This document shows, in pieces, positions 1-11,882 of a stretch of 64,000 bases of DNA (position 1 is the first letter of the stretch; every line of letters begins with the position of its first letter). Under the pieces are notes generated by a model. It ran no database searches. It worked only from the letters and a program-made list of their open reading frames with translations, and had not been told where the DNA came from. A program made the translations under genes and the position numbers. Origin of the DNA: Leguminivora glycinivorella (lineage: Eukaryota; Arthropoda; Insecta; Lepidoptera; Tortricidae); assembly GCF_023078275.1 (NCBI RefSeq), contig NC_062973.1, positions 20,950,956-21,014,955 on the forward strand. Direction: 5' to 3'.

Positions 1-231
1 TATGTTTATTGATGATCAAATGGAATATTTATTTCTGATAATATTTCTATACCTCGCAAATGTGTGTGTGTTAGTACTTATACTTATTCATGTCAATGAG
101 TATTTCACACTCGCAATTTTTTTTAAATGCAAATTGCAATTTTGCAATAACCGTAAGTTAAATACTTTCCTGATTATAATTCTCCATCCCTTTTCCATAA
201 GACAGATATTTCCTTTGGGATAAGACGAGTA

Positions 232-579
232 TTGACAAACTTTGCTTATTTAACTTGTAAACACTACATAATAAACTACAAACAAGTCGCAAACTTCATT
301 ATCTGGAACAAATTTAACTTAAATACCGAAAAAACTAAATTTTTGCTTATAAAATCACCCTTTACGAAACAATGTCAGGCGCCAATCCAAATTATTGGTC
401 ATACGTACGATTGTTTGCACACTGAAAAACGTGACTGTAAATGTAGATTTATAGAAGTAGTTGATAAGTTTCAATACCTAGGTCTAACTATAGATAACAA
501 CATTAACTGGAAAATACACATAGATGCAGTATGTAATAGGCTAAGATCTATACTGTGTAAGATTATTAGTTTAAAATAA
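232..579 (+). pseudogene. LINE reverse transcriptase C-terminal fragment
   Basis: This stretch encodes a truncated non-LTR retrotransposon piece. The visible part is the end of the palm and the thumb: an N-L-N-x-x-K-T-K block, then V-x-K-F-Q-Y-L-G-L-T-I-D-N-N-x-N-W-K and a C-N-R-L-R segment, as in jockey/CR1-type LINE polymerases. The catalytic YADD box and the endonuclease are missing, so it is a 5'-truncated, dead copy. No target duplication was recognised. Family assignment below clade level is not possible by eye. Confidence 0.6.
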
Positions 580-1340
580 TTTAACTTGTATTAACAATTT
601 AACATTTTTGTACATAGTGAGTTTATAAGGGTAAAGTCCTGGTTTACATATTCAGGATGCTTTCAGCATACACGCTTTACAAATGTAATTAAACTGTCCA
701 AGTTGTCCACATGTTTCAGTTTTATTAGGCAGGTAAGGAAGAATAGACGAAATGAAAATATAGTACGAGAATTGATGCGTGACGTCACAATATTAACAAA
801 TATGATAACTCTGTAATATGTATTTCTTTGAATATATATTATTATAAAATGTAACACCTTCTAAATATCTGTAGGTATGTAACTCAACTCTCGCGCGATC
901 CTATTAAGAAACGAACTCGAGTTTTTAATGCCTTTCATTATGTAGCAGTCACATAAACTATTAATAGACTGGAAAAGCAATAATATAATGCGTGTCTAAT
1001 GAATCCAGTATTCGCTTAACTCACATGATGTTCTATGAGCCAATCATAATAGATCAGTATAAAATGTGGTCAGCGTACAACGCAGCCCTAAAGGACGCTC
1101 CCAGGCTTATACTTCTGCATATCGTCCGTGTAATCCTAATGCATACTCAAGCGCTCACCACATTCTTAAATGAACCAGTCTAAACGGATCCTACGAATAT
1201 TCAGATTAGTTGCAGAGAACGAGCTCGTAATTATACTTATGCTCGGCAAGCGATTAAAATGACACCCTTGCTTAATAAATCCCTTTGCCGTCGCCGCGTG
1301 CGCAAGCCCGTGAGGTTTATAGCTCACACTTCGTACTCGG
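580..1340. other. Non-coding, no gene seen
   Basis: AT-rich sequence with only short chance frames. I see no splice-bounded coding segment and no structured RNA. Confidence 0.5.
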
Positions 1341-1351
1341 TAATTACTTTA

Positions 1352-1425
1352 ACTAGTTTTTTTATTGCCCATATTGTGTCCCACTGCTGGGCAAAGGCCT
1401 CCCCTGTTTTCCGCCAGTCGTTATG
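1352..1425. repeat. Short dispersed lepidopteran repeat
   Basis: Contains the phrase CCACTGCTGGGCAAAGGCC, familiar from lepidopteran intergenic DNA as part of a LINE 3' tail. Identification is from memory of the motif; the element ends were not found. Confidence 0.4.
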
Positions 1426-1760
1426 CACAAAGCCGTGACGAGTATTTATAGTAATAAAAAAAAACCTTAATAATAATAAAAAAATGTAAGTGTTGGTAGA
1501 CTACATTCAAATAACAATTTATAAAATTTTAATTAATTTTATTATCATCAGAGACCTTTTAAGAATGAATAGAGGAAATCTATGCCTGTATAGCCCTGCA
1601 TCACTCTTATATAAACTGTGTTTAAGTTTGAACAGCCGACTTATTTATTCTACCATGGAATTTGATTCCATCCCCCCATTTTTACTGCCAAATAAAATGA
1701 AAGGTCGCCCCAGGTCAATCGTTAAGTTACGCAACTCATACACCTCCACCAAACATGTTA

Positions 1761-4235
1761 CACCGGTCAAATCTTACATGAAAATCGGCTAAAAAAACAA
1801 AGTGTGATGTAAAGCTGGATTTTTGGTATGTTATTTGGAGTCCTTGGAGGAATGTAAGACTATATTTTGCAAGCAAAAAAAAAGTGTGCTAACTTCGTAA
1901 TTTAAAAAAAAAAGTAAAAAAATCGGACTTTTTTTGGTTTTTATTTGTTTATTAAAAAACTATGCGTTTTTGGTCAAAAGTTGCTTTGTAATGTTGAAAG
2001 CGCATTAAATTTCAAACAGTTTGACATCTTTTTTATCAATGTCCGTCAAATAGTTTTTGAGATATGAAGCGTCAAAAAAGGTTCATTTTTGACGCATTTA
2101 TAAAATGTAGCGTTTTGCCAATATTTTTAGACAAATATCTGCAAAATACTTCATGATATGGTATATATTGCAATATAACATTGTATAAAATTTATTTTGC
2201 TTTAGTTTTAGTGCAAATAAAGGTCAGTAAGACGAATAGTTACTTTGGTAAACAAAAAAAATCTATTAATAGAGAAGCCAAGAGTCTGGTAGATTGGTTA
2301 AGGTAAAATAGTTTACGCTAAAAGTTTTAGGTTGAAAGTGCTATTATTCGATCTTACTTTCTTTGATATCCGTTTATCTGAAAAAATTGTCTAAGCTAAC
2401 TTTGCATCGATTTGACTACTACTAATGAAGAAATAAAATACAGTAAAATTTTGAAGTTTAGTAAATTAGAAAAAAAAAATAAAACAGAATTTGTTACATT
2501 TTACTTTTTCCTTTTTGAGGGTCCTGGTTCTGCATCTTGATGGCACAACTCCTGTAGTGATAGAAAGTCCACTTGAGTTGTATTTGACCACCAATTGCTG
2601 TGGAATAAACTACGGGAAGGGAAAGCGCCCACGCCAATTATTAAGATACTGGAGAAGTGGTATTCCCAGCAGAAGAACGTAGTAAGATGGAAGTCAACTC
2701 TTCCACAGCCAGCGGGCTAAACTGTGGCGTGAGACAAGGAGGCAGTATGTCTCCAGCTCTCTTCAGCGAGTACATGGATGGGCTGTCGCAAGCTTTGACC
2801 AGTACCGAGGTTGGCTGCTCCATCAATGGGCAAATGATAAATCACATCGCATATGCAGACGATATGGTCCTACTAGCACCATCGGTGGGAGCTATGCGTA
2901 AGTTACTTGCAGAATGCGAGAGATACGCCAGCCAGCATAACGTGAGATACAATCCGGACAAGTCTGAATTTATGCTCATGGAGGCAGCACATATGCCCAC
3001 ACATGTACCACCTCTTTTTCTTGATGGAGTTCAATTGCGGAGAGTATACGAAGTCAAATATCTTGGCCACATCTTGTTGTCCAGTTTAAAAGACCAGGAG
3101 GACATAGAAAGGCAGAGGCGAACCACCGCAGTAAGGGCAAACATGTTGGCTAGAAGATTCGCCAAATGTAGTGACAGCGTAAAAAGACAGCTGTTCCTCA
3201 GTTTTTGTACAAGCGTGTATACTGTCGAGTTATGGTCCGACTACACCTGTGCGGCGGTGAGAGACCTGCGCGTGCAATACAACACATACTATGTACTGAT
3301 ATTTCGTTAAACGGAGAATACTATGATTCGGGCACGTCCACGACAACGCTCGTGAGATTGCATCGATGTTATTGACCCTCAGTGATATGCTTTAAAAACC
3401 AGTCCGTACAAGAACAATTTCGGAACAATCTGATTCAATTAATGAGGGTTTTCTACTCGTAAATATTTTTTCCGCCAAGCGGCGATCCTGAGCTCTTTCT
3501 GACCGTAAACTTAACTTACTAAATAAATGTTGATTTGATATACGCAAATATGTGTCTGAGTAATACTTGAACAGCCCCCAAATAATAATAATTCGTTCTC
3601 AGCTACGCCTCCTGTAAATATATGTAAACTATCCCATTTGGCCATTACCATCCACCGATTATTTCTGATCCAGTTATACTAGACTTATGATCGAATCCTA
3701 TTTTTTTAAATAACTGGCACTCTTTTGGTCTTAAATGAAAGCTAGTGAAATTTTCTACATTTTTATTTTACAATTTATGTAATAGCCTGACTTGTTTTGC
3801 TGATATCAGTCTCAAAATATGAGCAAAACGAATATTTTCATAGAAAGGGGAAAAATGCTCTTTTTTTGACGCTTCATATCTCAAAAAATATTTGACGGAC
3901 ATTGATAAAAAAGATGTCAAACTGTTTGGAATTTAATGCGCTTTTAACATTACAAAGCAAGTTTTTTTGACCAAAAAAATGCATACTTTTTTTTTAATAC
4001 GAAAAACATTTTTTTGCTTGCAAAATATAAAAACCAAAAAAAGTCTGACTTTGTTTTTTTATTTTTTTTTACAGTGTATGTCTTTTTTTTAAATTACGAA
4101 GTTAGCACACCATTTTTTTTTGCTTGCAAAATATAGTCCAGATTCCCCCAAGGACCCAAATAACATACCAAAAATGCAGCTTTACATCACACTTTGACTG
4201 GCCACAGCCCTTTTTTATTTCTCTTTTGACCAGTG
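1761..4235. mobile_element. 2.5-kb long-TIR DNA element, TA-flanked
   Basis: The two ends are long imperfect inverted copies. The left arm runs about 1,761-2,110 and the right arm about 3,840-4,235. The outermost match is CACCGGTCAAA on the left against TTTGACCAGTG on the right, and both are flanked by TA (1,759-1,760 and 4,236-4,237), as expected for Tc1/mariner-type insertion. A second matched block, AAAGTGTGATGTAAAGCTG, begins about 38 bases in on both sides. No transposase is visible between the arms; the interior holds a LINE reverse-transcriptase fragment instead. It is therefore non-autonomous. Confidence 0.6.
2642..3310 (+). pseudogene. LINE reverse transcriptase fragment (YADD), frameshifted
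   Basis: The reading frame from 2,657 contains the G-V-R-Q-G-G-S-M-S-P box, the catalytic I-A-Y-A-D-D-M-V-L-L box and the Y-N-P-D-K-S-E-F block of a non-LTR retrotransposon polymerase, followed by V-K-Y-L-G-H. Just upstream (2,642-2,700) another frame reads like the preceding part of the same enzyme (K-W-Y-S-Q-Q-K-N-V-V-R-W-K), so a frameshift near 2,700 has broken it. It lies inside the long-TIR element at 1,761-4,235, either as a nested insertion or as captured cargo. No endonuclease domain or 3' tail was found. Confidence 0.65.
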
Positions 4236-4241
4236 TACACG

Positions 4242-7200
4242 CTGTACTTTTAGAATGTGTTTTTAGGATAGCTGTTGCATAAATTGCGTCTGATTTTATA
4301 CATTTTTGTCTTCATTTGTTAGAATTGATCGATTAAGTATATCCAGAAAATTTGTATCCTAATCTCTGCCTACATTTGTCACCTTAAGAACTCCCATTAC
4401 GTGATCCGCATGAGCTTGTAAGAGACCGTTCTGAAGGAACACTTGTGCCCTGATTTAACGTCCCATACGTGTCGATAGTGTCCTGGTGTAAATCTTCCCG
4501 ACAATAAAAGTGTCTGTTTTATTGCTTGTTAGTAATTCCTACTTATTTAACAAACACTGCTGGGATTATTTCGACACTTCTGACATTTGTTATGGTAACT
4601 TTGAGATGCTACAACTCAGGTTACAAGTTGTTAAAATAAAGTTGTTTTGAGGCATTTAATTAGACGAAAATTGTTTGGTCTGATATTATTTTAGGTCATG
4701 CTGCTAAATAGGTATACAGAAAATAAATAAACTCTCATTTATTATAAACTCATTTACAAGTTTTGGAAACGACAAACGTATTAATTATTCTAAACGACTA
4801 CTGTCTTCAACTTTATGACAAAAATTTTAATTAGTCACATAAATACGTTCTATTGAAAGTTTAGCGGCCATTTTCTCAATAACCGAGCCCCTACTGAGCG
4901 AAATGGGAGTTGCGGTACTTAACTAAAAGGTCCGCATTGTCGGCGGACGCCTTCTGTGTGACAGTCACATGTGACCAGTCATATTCATCCTCTCAACCCT
5001 CGACCCTTCGCCTTTGGTCATAATAATAATAGGCCGCTACATGCCAACTTTTAGGTTTACGTCCATTGTAAGAAATATCGCCGTCCCCACCATAGTAGGA
5101 GACATTCGCATAATTTTTTGCCTTAATTTACATTTTGTTTGCCAAACAAGGATAAGTCTTTGTCAGAATAGGTCTAATGGGCACACGAAATAAACATTTA
5201 TGGTAAACAATTTAATACGCCATTTGCGGACAACTTCGGAAATAAATCATACCCTCCGGTGTATAATTGGCTTAATTTAATAATTTTGGCAGCATAATTA
5301 CTCACGTGCATGCTGTTTCTCATCCAAAATATTACAAATAGTCAAATACGATAACAGAGATTTATGGGGTTGATTTTAAATAAACACGAATACCAGAGTT
5401 CCAAACATGTACAAAACAATATTTTTATTGTTATGTATTTTATTTCATTGTCTAGGTTTGAATATGTACTAAGTGTACCTTTCTTGAACGATTAACCTCC
5501 AGCTTAAAACCAAGTAATTTAAATTGTGTAAAAATTGCCATGGTTTAGCTTTAAATTTACTCTTGGGTCAAAAGATACACCTATTGTTGTAACTTCTGGA
5601 ATAGTCACATTTGTCACTGTTATTACCTTACGGAAAAAATTTACTAAGCTGACAAAATTGGTTATAGGTACTTAAAAACAGACTAACCTCAAATTTTTGG
5701 ACACCCTTAAGAATTACTAAGAAAGTACACAAAACTTCAGAACTACAATTCCCTTACTTCAAAGAAACTCGTACTTAGAATAGAGCTGATATCAGCAATT
5801 CATGAAGCCTTTCCTTGCAAAACAAGTGAATGCCTTATTATTTGTCGCTGAATCGACGACCAGCGTATACAATATTTATGAGGGATTGTTACTGCATCAT
5901 GCAAAGCATCTGTTAACATCTTAGCGATACAGTTTTTCTTAGAGCTTGAACTCAAGAACTTATTGAGGAATTTTTCATTTTTTATTGCAAACTGCAAACT
6001 TTAGCTCCAAATGGTATTCGTTGGAGCTGAAGTTTGTTATTTTTATTGAATTATTAACATTGTATTGCCTTCAAATGTAAAATTAAGAGGAAACTTTGGT
6101 TTATAGAATTGCCTTGCCAACAACTTTATGTACAATATTGCCAAGTTTCAGCTCAATTTGTCTCTTAATAGTGTCTGCTAAGTACTTTGTAAAATCGTGT
6201 CAGAAAATCGTCTCAATACCACTATCACTACGAACACAGAACTGTGAAAACAGCATTAAAAGCCAATAAAGCACACCGAAGGTGACCGAAGTAAGGTCGA
6301 AGCAAATACTTTAACATAACAAATGACATTGTCCGAAAAGCTTCGTAACAATGCCGGATCGCTTTCAACTGCACCTGCTGTCTGCATTCCCAACAGGACA
6401 TTTTCAGCAAATACCTTACACGTCAGGAACTGATTGAAAGGCAAAGATTTACGCAGCGACAAATGAGCCGAGACCGCTGTGATTCCCAGACGATCCCGAA
6501 ATAGATGGAGTTACATTAAATGACTCATGTGTTGTACATCCACATTCATTACGTTCTAAATGTTCTAATGCTAATACCGTGGTAATGGGTGTGAAGTTTT
6601 TAATAGTTTTTAAAGAGTCTGGCCAAGCGAATTTTGCATTACAAAGTGTGGTCATATCTATGTAAATATATTGCGTTTCTAATGACACCAGTTCAGCAGT
6701 GAGCAGTCATGAATGTCATGATTCTGTCTCTTGAAATCAAAATTAATAGTTGGTTCTTATGTTTATTGGTCGATAAATATGACGATTATTATATTGATTA
6801 CCTACTGCTTTTAAGGCTGTACATTAGATACCCGCAAGCTGGCATTCTCATAACGTACCCTGGGGCTGTATGGATAACATCGCGGATTTAATTCAATTTA
6901 CATAATACTTCTAAATTTACATGATTTAACATAATCGTGCTTCCTCGGTCTCGATATGACTGTCAAAGAGAGCACGCATGCAATATTCAATATTATACAA
7001 AGTTTAATACACTCTGTTAGTGTTATGGAAATCCTAATAACAATAGTGATATAAACTTTGTCCAACGCTCCTCTCCCAGAGTGTTCATCAAAATGCTAAT
7101 ACATCCCCAGCTCGGCTACATACTTCAATTCACTAACCCAAGTAATTGGATCCCGTACAGACAGGCTTCATGGTAACGTAAGAAAAAGCTATCCTTGGCA

Positions 7201-7430
7201 CCATGAAAATGTAATGCCCCTCAAGAAGCCTGCCAGATTAGGACTTAATCCGATATCGCATACGCCACTGTGGTTTTAAAAAGTTTGCACCTTCTAAGTA
7301 GGGTCCGGTCTCGAAAGTCGTTGAACATGAACACTTACTTTGTCGCAGGTTAAAGTGAAAATTCATAAAGGACGTGTCAATTTAAAAAAGAAGTTTCTGC
7401 GGCTTTGATTTCGGATAAAATTAAGAACAG
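4242..7430. other. Non-coding, no gene seen
   Basis: About 3.2 kb of AT-rich DNA. The short frames near 5,800-6,890 have no family features or splice context. Probably intronic to the gene at 11,883, or intergenic. Confidence 0.45.
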
Positions 7431-7437
7431 AACTAGC

Positions 7438-7483
7438 TTATGCAATGATTGAAGGTATATTGACCTTCAATCATTGCATAAGC
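7438..7483. repeat. Perfect 20-bp-arm palindrome
   Basis: CTTATGCAATGATTGAAGGT is followed after a 5-6 base loop by its exact reverse complement. It could fold as a stable hairpin in RNA or mark a small MITE core. Confidence 0.7.
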
Positions 7484-7559
7484 GACCAAAAACCATATTA
7501 CACGGAAGAATACCATCTATCTGAAACAGTAACTGCGGATATAATTGTACATAGTACAT

Positions 7560-7700
7560 ACTAATTCATATTGTATATATATATACTTAGAAAACAAAAA
7601 TAACTCAGGAACAAATATCTTTTGTTTATCTTACAAATAAATGCCCTTACCTAGATTCGAACTCAGGACTAGGTAACCCTGCCTACTAAGCCGATGGATA
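7560..7700 (-). repeat. SINE relic (tRNA-headed), minus orientation
   Basis: Read on the minus strand it has the order seen in lepidopteran SINEs: CTGAGTTCGAATCTAG (a pol III B-box-like segment), then AAGGGCATTTATTTGT, then ATATTTGTTCCTGAG. A better-preserved copy of the same family is at 43,500-43,780. Confidence 0.5.
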
Positions 7701-7710
7701 GCGTCTAGGT

Positions 7711-8235
7711 TAGGGTTGTAAATAGAAAAAAAACCAAATGTTTTTTTTCAGAATTGTGAAAAAAAACATGAAAAAAAACCGAGCATCTTGGTTTTTTTTC
7801 TAAATATGGTTTTTTTTCAGATGAACAAATAATACGACAATAACGGTTTTTCGTGAGTTGTAACGTGTTTCAATAACAATAACGTAAATTTTAATTCAAT
7901 TAACGTTCAGTATACAAACGTTTATTGGGGAATCCCCGATGCTGCGTGTAGCGTGGAGAGGCAGTGGTGTTGCCAACAGTAAAAAGTGATAACTGCCAAC
8001 TACAGATTTCGTAAATGTTACTTTTATAAGACTAGAAATTAAAGTTATTTGATTAAATTCGTTTAATAGTTAACATTAAGTCTAAAAAACCGTATAAAAG
8101 TATTAACTACTTTCAAATTTTGAGATTTCGTACTTTAGAAAAAAAACATACTCCAGAAAAAAAACTGTTTTTTTTCACGGTTTTTTTTCATGTTTTTTTT
8201 CAAGCCAGAAAAAAAACCGTTTTTTTGCAACCCTA
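7711..8235. mobile_element. hAT-type MITE, 525 bp, perfect 8-bp TSD
   Basis: Ends are TAGGGTTGTAAA on the left and the complement of TAGGGTTGCAAA on the right. They are flanked by identical GTCTAGGT at 7,703-7,710 and 8,236-8,243. An 8-bp duplication with a YAGGGTTG-like terminus is the hAT hallmark. Subterminal DNA on both sides is a run of GAAAAAAAAC / GTTTTTTTTC motifs in inverted orientation. No coding capacity. Confidence 0.85.
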
Positions 8236-8243
8236 GTCTAGGT

Positions 8244-11200
8244 TACACCGGTCGTCGTAATAGGTGAATCAACTACCAATAGTACCAATCAATCATAAAT
8301 TTGAAATTTCCAAGAAGACTCAAGGCTACACATAAACAAACACATTACTAATTAACTGATCAATGATAACGGTGTTAGTAACGGTAAGCCATCTTTAGAC
8401 AAGCACATAATCCAGTAAGATTGGGATGAAGATTTATTCACTACTAATGAGATACTATTTTCCTTATCTACTTGCTTATGTCCCATATTATCATGACCGG
8501 CATAATCTAAGAAAAAGAAACCATCGGATTTATCCTCAATGAATCATAATAGAAAGCTAAAACGCTGAGTACGATCTATAAATCCCATCCTACTACGCAG
8601 CAGTGGATCAAGTAACCTCGTTTGGTGGGCTAGGAATCTTTTCGCAAGTTCCCAAGCCATAAATTGTTACGGTCGATTGCGTGCGAATTACTTCTCAGAG
8701 TTCGCCGACTCTTTATCTCTTATTGAAGAGGGAAAGTATTTTATTCACTTCAAATTTACTGCAAACTGTAGGACTTAATTAACTGTGATTTAAGTTCCCA
8801 CAAAAACCAATCTGCAATAATTTTCTGTTCCATGTAAGCACTTAGAGAAAAAAGGGATTCATATTGTGTATATTCTAAGGGGATAGGTAAGCCGAGCAAG
8901 AACTTGTTCCAGTACAAATTGCACACAATCGCATGCGCACATACCAAGCAGCGGCCTTGCGAGGCCTTTTCAAAGTCGTGACCCATAGGCCTGCCTCCCG
9001 TAGGCAATGGATTACCCGAACAACGCTTATGGAACAAAAATCTCGGCAACTATGAGTCCAAACTCTTCAATAGTACAATCTAGCTCGAAAATATTACTCA
9101 TAATATTTTAAAATATAGAGTAGTTTAACTTAATGGAGGTGAATTTATGCTATTAGGCTTTTATGTTCCATTCAATGCGTGGGTGAGAGCATGAATGCAT
9201 TTGTATCACACCCAGAGTGCTTTGATTGCGATCCAATACAATATTGATAATGTCCATATTCGTGCTCGTATTTATGTTTTTCTTTGGAGAGTACCAGAAA
9301 TAATTTTCGAACTATTATGGTCTTGGTAGCATAATTATTCTTCAGTCAATTTTAAATGTTACCTATAAGTGTATTTAACGTACTACGTTAATACTCCCAA
9401 AAGTTCGATTCTTCATGCTTTGAAGTCTATCACTGGTTACAGTTATCCATGGTAAGGGTCAGCGTCGCCACCCACGTAGCTCCTGCGGTCCCAGGAGCCA
9501 AGGCCGGCCCACAATGGCTGCACTTGTGTCGACTATTCAGTATCGCTATCTGTTTTATTTGGAACTAGTTTCCTGAGGGCAGTACCCTCGCGCCATTCAC
9601 AGAGAAATTCCATTTGCGACCATTATAGGGCGAAATTCAATTGACTGTGTACCTGGATTTAAACGTCTTTTTTACTCTTTATCCATAAATTCATTGTATT
9701 GTTCTGTACATTAAATGTACATAAAAGTTATGATCAAAGTTTTACCCACAATCTTCGGAAAGAAAAGACAACTATATCTTCTGATCTTCTCGGATAATGA
9801 AATACTTTCATTAAATACCTAGTCCAAAATTTTACTAAGACTAGTGTTATCTGATCTTCTAAGACTATCAGAAAATAGGATTTGTCGTCCAGTTTTTTAC
9901 AATGTGAAAGGCTGAACACAAAACACTTTGCTGCCCTGCTCCTAATAAATACGCTTTCAGTTCAGCATCCCACTGTGTACGGTCCAACGACCAGCTTATA
10001 TCAACGCCAACGGAAATTTATGCCAAGTGCGGAATGCGCATTATTGCAATGGCCGTATGCGATCCTGGTGCCACTAACTATAGCCGTATACGTCGAAAAT
10101 AGACGAACGTCTGGGACTTCTATGTATTCAATTAGAACAAAAGGGCTCGTGAGGCTAGGGGTTTCGGATTTCGACGTTTGAATTGCCTCAGTCCAATCGG
10201 TTGATTTCCAAAATCCAATTACGCTGATTGAATATGTTTAGAATACAACACTCTTATTCCCCAACTGACATTTGACTATAAATTGTATGAAGCGAAAGCG
10301 AGTATCCAAGATTTCCCAATGCTTAACACTTAACATTTATATAAGTTCATTTGTAAAGATCATCAAGATCGTTCCTTGGCTTGATTGCATTAGATAGGCG
10401 CACCTTGCAAGGGCTATGCCCTTGTTTTTAGAACGTAACGAACAATCATTTCCTTATATAAATACTCTAAAAAACTGCGATATTTCTCTTTTATAATATA
10501 ACTATTATTTAAGTTACATTTCAAACAATTTTTACTATCTTAATCATAACATTGAGGTTAATTAGTCTCCTTCATGCTTGGCTGTAAAGATATGAATAAT
10601 TTCTTTAGTTATTAAATTGCATCCATTTCAACACGACTTAAGAATTAAATTATATTAGATTCAATAAGATTCAGATTCAGATTCTGAATCTGAATCTGAA
10701 ATTATATTATACTTTTAAGCTGGAGAAGCCTCCTAATCCTACACTTAAATGACTACAGCTTACCGGGCTTGATTTACAACTATGCTGTAAAATCTTTTAT
10801 TGCTATGACTCTAAGCACGTTTTACTTGGCTTATCAGAGGCTAAGGCCTTCGTCACATTCCTACCGTGTATGTTATATTTCTAATATGCAACTTTTTGTA
10901 TTATAACTTTGAAAATCGCGTGCGGTCTCTAGTGTATTACCGTATAAACGGGCCCTAAGTCTTATCTTTTATATTCTTTGCGTAAGCTTGCTCCAATCTA
11001 GTCGAGCATTTCATCTTTCCTATGTCATAATCTATCTGTGACAGATCTAAAAACGGGACTCACATGAATGACGTATTAGAGTAGAGTACATAATCAGTTA
11101 TCACATCACACTTACCAATCACGTACGAACGATTTCGTAGTCGATTGCACATGATTGATCATCTCATAGTTCCTTACGTACTGGGTGTTACAGAACTCTA

Positions 11201-11882
11201 TTGTTAGTTAACTACCTTTGTTAAATGGCATCAATAACTTTATATAATTTAACGTAATAATTAGAAACGTTTTGTGATATGCAGGATATGCTAGCCCCTT
11301 ATTACTTCAACATCCAGCACTCAACATAGAACGCCTTATTAAAATAAAATACTTCGCGATAATATCCGTTAGTCTAAAAGTGGAATACATATAATTCTTA
11401 TAAATTTTATTGGACGTAGTAATTGGTACCAACCGCTAATTAAAAACCAATTTCATGCAAGTGGAGAAAGTATACAGTTACTCAAGATATGAAATGATCT
11501 ACCGCAAGGAAACATAAATCCCGACAACCTGTGGGCTAAATAATCGTAGGTGATTAGTCAATTTCACCTTTATTACACCCTGCCATTTAAACTTGTGACT
11601 AATAATCCCTATTTCCTCTATCTTCCAACAATGTCTATTATAAACACTTATATATCTTTGTTAGAGATTTATATTCAAAACATAATTCTAACCAAGATAA
11701 TTCTGCTTTAGAACCAACTTCATTATTCAAAAGATAACCCGTTTTATAAAAGAAACACTTCTGAACAATATTGTACGTACCTACTTTTCTTATTTGCAAA
11801 CAAACTTTATTTGGGTTACAAGCGTCGTGTTCGCAAGAAAGATCGTTTCAGTTGCTTATTTATATTTTTTTCGTTGTTACAG
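8244..11882. other. Non-coding, likely intron of the gukh gene
   Basis: No supported exon. The frame on the minus strand at 8,756-9,049 resembles no family I know and looks like a decayed repeat. A palindrome of repeated GATTCAGA/TCTGAATC sits near 10,665-10,700. Confidence 0.45.

Noticed and set aside
8756..9049. 97-codon minus-strand frame as a gene
   Set aside because: No recognisable family, splice context or regulatory signal; looks like decayed repeat DNA.
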